DNA of 64,000 bases from Pelomonas sp. BJYL3 (GTDB taxonomy: Bacteria; Pseudomonadota; Gammaproteobacteria; Burkholderiales; Burkholderiaceae_C). A model generated the notes under the pieces. That model worked only from the letters and a program-made list of their open reading frames with translations. It had not been told where the DNA came from and searched no databases. Below, one piece after another: positions 61,022 through 64,000 of this stretch. The stretch is from the NCBI RefSeq assembly GCF_027257975.1, contig NZ_JANZKX010000002.1, forward strand, positions 124,001-188,000, given 5' to 3'. Position 1 is the stretch's first letter; every line of letters begins with the position of its first letter. Position numbers and translations under genes: made by a program.

Positions 61022-62881
61022 TCAGGGGCGGGCACGGCTCTGCTGCTCGACGTCGATGTCCACGAAGGCCCAGAAGTCGCGCATGTAGATGTTGCGGTCG
61101 TAGCCGATCACCCAGGGCTGGGCCATGTCGGTGTAGATGCGGTGCACCTCGGCCTTGAAGGGCATGTAGGCCACCAGCAGGCGCTGGGCCTCGGTCATCA
61201 GGGCCTGGCGCTCCGGGCCGTTGGGCAGGCGCTTCTGACGGGCATAGATCTTGTTGTACGCCGGCAGGTCGAAGCGCGACTTGTTCGCCTGACCCTTGTT
61301 GGGCCCGTAGCCCAGGCCCAGGAAGGCGTCGCCATCCGGTGCCGTGGCGCTCCAGCCCACGCCCCACATCTGCAGCCTGCCGGCATTGGCGGCCTTGAGG
61401 TTCTCCGGCCACTTGCCGAAGCGGAACTTGAGGCGCACCTGGATGGCGTCCAGCGCCTTCTGCCACAGCTCGGCCAGGGCGCGCTTCTCGCCGTCGGGCT
61501 CGGTGGTGTACTCGATGACCAGGGGCGAGCCGTCGGGCTGCTCGCGCCAGCCGTCGCCGTCCTTGTCCACGTAGCCGTAGAGGTCCAGCAGGGCGCGGGC
61601 GCGGCCGACGTTGTGCTGGCTCATCTCGGAGCGGAAGGCCGGGTCGTAGCCGAAGGTGCCGGGCGGGATGGGCCCCTGGGCGGGAATGGCCTGGCCGCGG
61701 CGGGGCAGGCGGATCACCTTGTCCAGGTCCACAGCCAGGGAGATGGCACGGCGCAGGGCCACCTTCTCGGGCGTGTAGCCGCCCACCACCGGGTCCTCCA
61801 TGTTGAAGTAGGACAGGTACAGGTCCGCCCGCGCATAGCGCACCGCCTGCATGCCCCGCTTCGCCAGGTCGGGGGCGAGCTTGTTCTGGGGCATGTACAG
61901 CGGCAGGAACTCCTGCGGCACATCGTCCACCAGGTCGAACTCATTGCGCAGGAACGACAGCCAGCGCGGCTGGTTCTCCTCGATGACGGCAATCTCCACG
62001 CGGTCCACCATGGGCAGCTTGCGGCCCTTGAGGCGGGCGGCGGCCTCGACCATGCGGGTGTCCGCGGGGTCAGGTGTTTCCTCGTAGAACACGTCCCGGA
62101 AGTTGGGGTTCTTCTCGAGCACGATCAGGGAGCTGCGCCGCCACTCGGCCAGGCGCCAGGGGCCGGTGCCCACCGGGTGCTCCATGGTCTTGCCGGGATA
62201 GGCCTCGATCACCTCGCGGGCCACGGCGCCGAGCATGGCGTCGGCGAAGTTGTTGATGAAGCGCGGGTCCCCCAGCTCGGTGCGGACCTGGAAGGTGTAG
62301 CGGTCCAGCAGCTTGAGCGCGGGCACCTCGCGGTCGTAGTCGAAGGGCTTCTTGTTCTTGAGGGCGTCCTGGCGCAGCTCGGAGAGGCCCGGCAGCAGGG
62401 CGTTCTCCAGGATGTAGAGGTTGCTGCTCTTGTTGACCGGGTCGTAGTGGCGCTTGATCGAGTAGATGTAGTCGGCCGCGGTCAGCTCGCGCCTGCGGCC
62501 CTTGAAGGCGGGGTCGTCCGCGAAGTAGATGCCAGGCTTGATGCGGAAGGTGAGGGTCTTGAAGTCCTCGCTGATCTCCGGCAGCGCCTGGGCGGTGGAG
62601 GGCTTCAGGCGAACCGGGCGGGCCAGGTAGTCGAAGCGCAGCGGGGCGTCGAAGATGCCGGCGGTGATGGTGCGCGAGTAGAGATCGGAGACCTGGGCCG
62701 GGTCAAAGCCGGTCTCGGCCACGCGGATGGCGTAGCGCAGGACCTTCTTCGGGGCGGCCTCGGTGGCCGCGGCCTCGGCAGGCTTGGCGGGCGTGGCGGG
62801 CGACGCCGCCGGCTGGGCCATCACCGGCGCCAGCGGGCCCAGGGCGCCCATCAGGAGAGCAACAACAACTACAGCGCGCAT
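61022..62881 (-). CDS. ABC transporter substrate-binding protein, peptide/nickel type (SBP_bac_5)
   Basis: The 619-residue paralogue of 59052 has a Sec signal (VVVVALLMGALGPLAPVMAQ), an Ala/Pro linker, and the same core motifs (VAETGFDPAQVSDLYSRTITAGIF, TMEHPVGTGPWRLAEWRRSS, NMEDPVVGGYTPEKVALRRAI). I used the ATG at 62881 because GAGGG lies 9 nt upstream; an ATG at 62890 is too close to it. It is divergent from the permease gene across 261 bp, so it probably serves that importer. Confidence 0.93.
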   Translation of the reverse strand: MRAVVVVALLMGALGPLAPVMAQPAASPATPAKPAEAAATEAAPKKVLRYAIRVAETGFDPAQVSDLYSRTITAGIFDAPLRFDYLARPVRLKPSTAQALPEISEDFKTLTFRIKPGIYFADDPAFKGRRRELTAADYIYSIKRHYDPVNKSSNLYILENALLPGLSELRQDALKNKKPFDYDREVPALKLLDRYTFQVRTELGDPRFINNFADAMLGAVAREVIEAYPGKTMEHPVGTGPWRLAEWRRSSLIVLEKNPNFRDVFYEETPDPADTRMVEAAARLKGRKLPMVDRVEIAVIEENQPRWLSFLRNEFDLVDDVPQEFLPLYMPQNKLAPDLAKRGMQAVRYARADLYLSYFNMEDPVVGGYTPEKVALRRAISLAVDLDKVIRLPRRGQAIPAQGPIPPGTFGYDPAFRSEMSQHNVGRARALLDLYGYVDKDGDGWREQPDGSPLVIEYTTEPDGEKRALAELWQKALDAIQVRLKFRFGKWPENLKAANAGRLQMWGVGWSATAPDGDAFLGLGYGPNKGQANKSRFDLPAYNKIYARQKRLPNGPERQALMTEAQRLLVAYMPFKAEVHRIYTDMAQPWVIGYDRNIYMRDFWAFVDIDVEQQSRARP

Positions 62882-63142
62882 TCTTGGCATCCCTCGAGAA
62901 CCGGCGTGCGGGGCATGGCGAGCCCGGCACGGGCTGGCGATTGTGACCCGGAAACGCCGGGCAAAGCCCTGGAATTCCCCTAGGAGAAATCCGGCATCGC
63001 CTCCGCATAAACCGGCATGGGCAGGGGGCTGGGCCTGCACTAGACTGCGCCCGAAGTCCGAGCGGCCAGCGCCCGCCGCCGGGTCCCCTTCTGAGCCCTG
63101 GCCGCCGCCGGGGCTGGCAGTCCGATTTGGAGACCGACAGCC

Positions 63143-64000
63143 ATGACGGCCTATCTCTTGCGGCGCCTGTGGCAAATGATCCCCACCCTGCTGGGGGTCG
63201 TGCTGCTGGTGTTCTTCCTGTTCCGCTGGTTCGGCGGCGACCCTGCCGAGATCCTGGGCGGCCAGAACGCGTCCGCCGAGCAGATCCAGGCCATCCGCGA
63301 ACAGCTGGGCCTGAACCGGCCGGTATGGGAGCAGCTGCTGATCTTCCTGAAGCAGATCGTCACCTTCAACTGGGGCCACAGCTGGGCCACCAACGAGTCC
63401 GTGGCCACGCTCTTCGCCACCCGCATGCCGGCCACGCTGACGGTGATGCTGCCCATCCTGTGCCTGGAGGTGCTGCTGGCCATCCCCTTCGCGCTGGCCG
63501 TGTCCGCCGTGCGCGGCTCGCTGACCGACCGCGCGGTGATGGTGCTCAGCACGGTGGCGGTGTCCATCTCGCTGCTGGTCTACGTGATCGTGGGCCAGTA
63601 CTTCTTCGCCTTCCGCCTGGGCCTGTTCCCGGTGCAGGGCTGGAGCAACAGCACCTGGACCAACCTCACCACCTACGCGCCCCTGCCCGTGATGGTGGCC
63701 GTGGCGGTGGCACTGGCGCCCTACACGCGGCTGTACCGCAGCTTCTTCCTGGACGAGATCGGCCATGACTACGTGCGCACCGCCCGCGCCAAGGGCCTGC
63801 CCGAGCGCCGCATCCTGCTCAAGCACGTGCTGCGCAATGCCATGATCCCCATCCTCACCAACATCTCCGTGGCCCTGCCCGGCGTGTTCGTGGGCTCCTT
63901 CCTGCTGGAAGTCTTCTTCTCCATCCCCGGCCTGGGCCGTGAGCTGCTGCTGGCCGTCAACCGCAGCGACTTCCCCGTCATCCAGGCCTTTGCCATCTAC
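63143..64000 (+). CDS. ABC transporter permease, DppB/OppB type (partial)
   Basis: The frame runs off the window edge after 286 codons. It starts MTAYLLRRLWQMIPTLLGVV, has RMPATLTVMLPILCLEVLLAIPFALAVSAVRG, and the permease EAA-like loop HDYVRTARAKGLPERRILLKHVLRNAMIPI, typical of the first inner-membrane subunit of peptide/nickel importers. GGAG lies upstream of the ATG. The rest of the operon (second permease, ATPases) should follow beyond the window. The divergent binding protein at 61022 is the likely partner. Confidence 0.93.
   Translation, partial: MTAYLLRRLWQMIPTLLGVVLLVFFLFRWFGGDPAEILGGQNASAEQIQAIREQLGLNRPVWEQLLIFLKQIVTFNWGHSWATNESVATLFATRMPATLTVMLPILCLEVLLAIPFALAVSAVRGSLTDRAVMVLSTVAVSISLLVYVIVGQYFFAFRLGLFPVQGWSNSTWTNLTTYAPLPVMVAVAVALAPYTRLYRSFFLDEIGHDYVRTARAKGLPERRILLKHVLRNAMIPILTNISVALPGVFVGSFLLEVFFSIPGLGRELLLAVNRSDFPVIQAFAIY

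Overview
The window is about 64 kb of very GC-rich DNA. It is densely packed with ordinary chromosomal genes, many starting at ATG or GTG in ATGA or GTGA overlaps with the gene before. The gene set (PrkA-YeaH-SpoVR stress operon, PhaB of polyhydroxybutyrate synthesis, DctA, QueE with an extended iron-sulfur loop, UraA-type permease, many GGDEF proteins) and the strong CTG/GCC/CGC codon preference point to a betaproteobacterium of the order Burkholderiales, probably near the Roseateles/Rubrivivax/Leptothrix group. That placement is inference; no 16S rRNA gene is present. I saw no tRNA, rRNA, insertion sequence, prophage or CRISPR array.

Layout. 0-6 kb: terminator of an upstream gene, then the prkA-yeaH-spoVR operon with a fourth gene for a periplasmic solute-binding-like protein. 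6-11 kb: D-lactate dehydrogenase-type flavoenzyme, cobalamin adenosyltransferase, and a WYL-domain regulator facing an HNH-like gene across a 29-bp palindrome. 11-16 kb: phaB, an AbrB/PIN toxin-antitoxin-like pair with histone-H1-like tails and two adjacent palindromes, a GNAT enzyme, a DnaQ-like exonuclease and a MazG-like pyrophosphatase. 16-20 kb: two diverged copies of an oriC-like element (AT-rich tract, TAG trios, DnaA boxes) flanking dctA, queE and a triple-domain QueD-like gene. 20-24.5 kb: a run of nine small plus-strand genes. 24.6-27 kb: a cysteine desulfurase/metallo-beta-lactamase/rhodanese fusion. 27-36 kb: psd, aldo/keto reductase with divergent LysR, EAL protein, trpS, acyl-CoA ligase. 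36-43.5 kb: acyltransferase, GNAT and VOC genes, a Tat-type flavin oxidase, two secreted proteins of unusual composition, a Cdd1-type protein, a GFA-type protein and a glutathione transferase. 43.5-56 kb: a giant propeller-type histidine kinase, a persulfide dioxygenase-like/SulP pair, two tandem diguanylate cyclases and a uracil/xanthine permease. 56-59 kb: a TetR regulon with two matching operators, a GrpB-like and an AhpD-like gene. 59-64 kb: two paralogous peptide-type binding proteins and a divergent ABC permease cut by the window edge.

Most interesting: the paired oriC-like elements at 16105-16336 and 19801-20031, with no dnaA in view. Next come the H1-tailed AbrB/PIN module with a degraded nuclease site, the WYL/HNH pair with a perfect operator, the three-domain sulfur-transfer fusion, and a 13-mer (GGGTCAGGTCTTG) found six times in genes and gaps.
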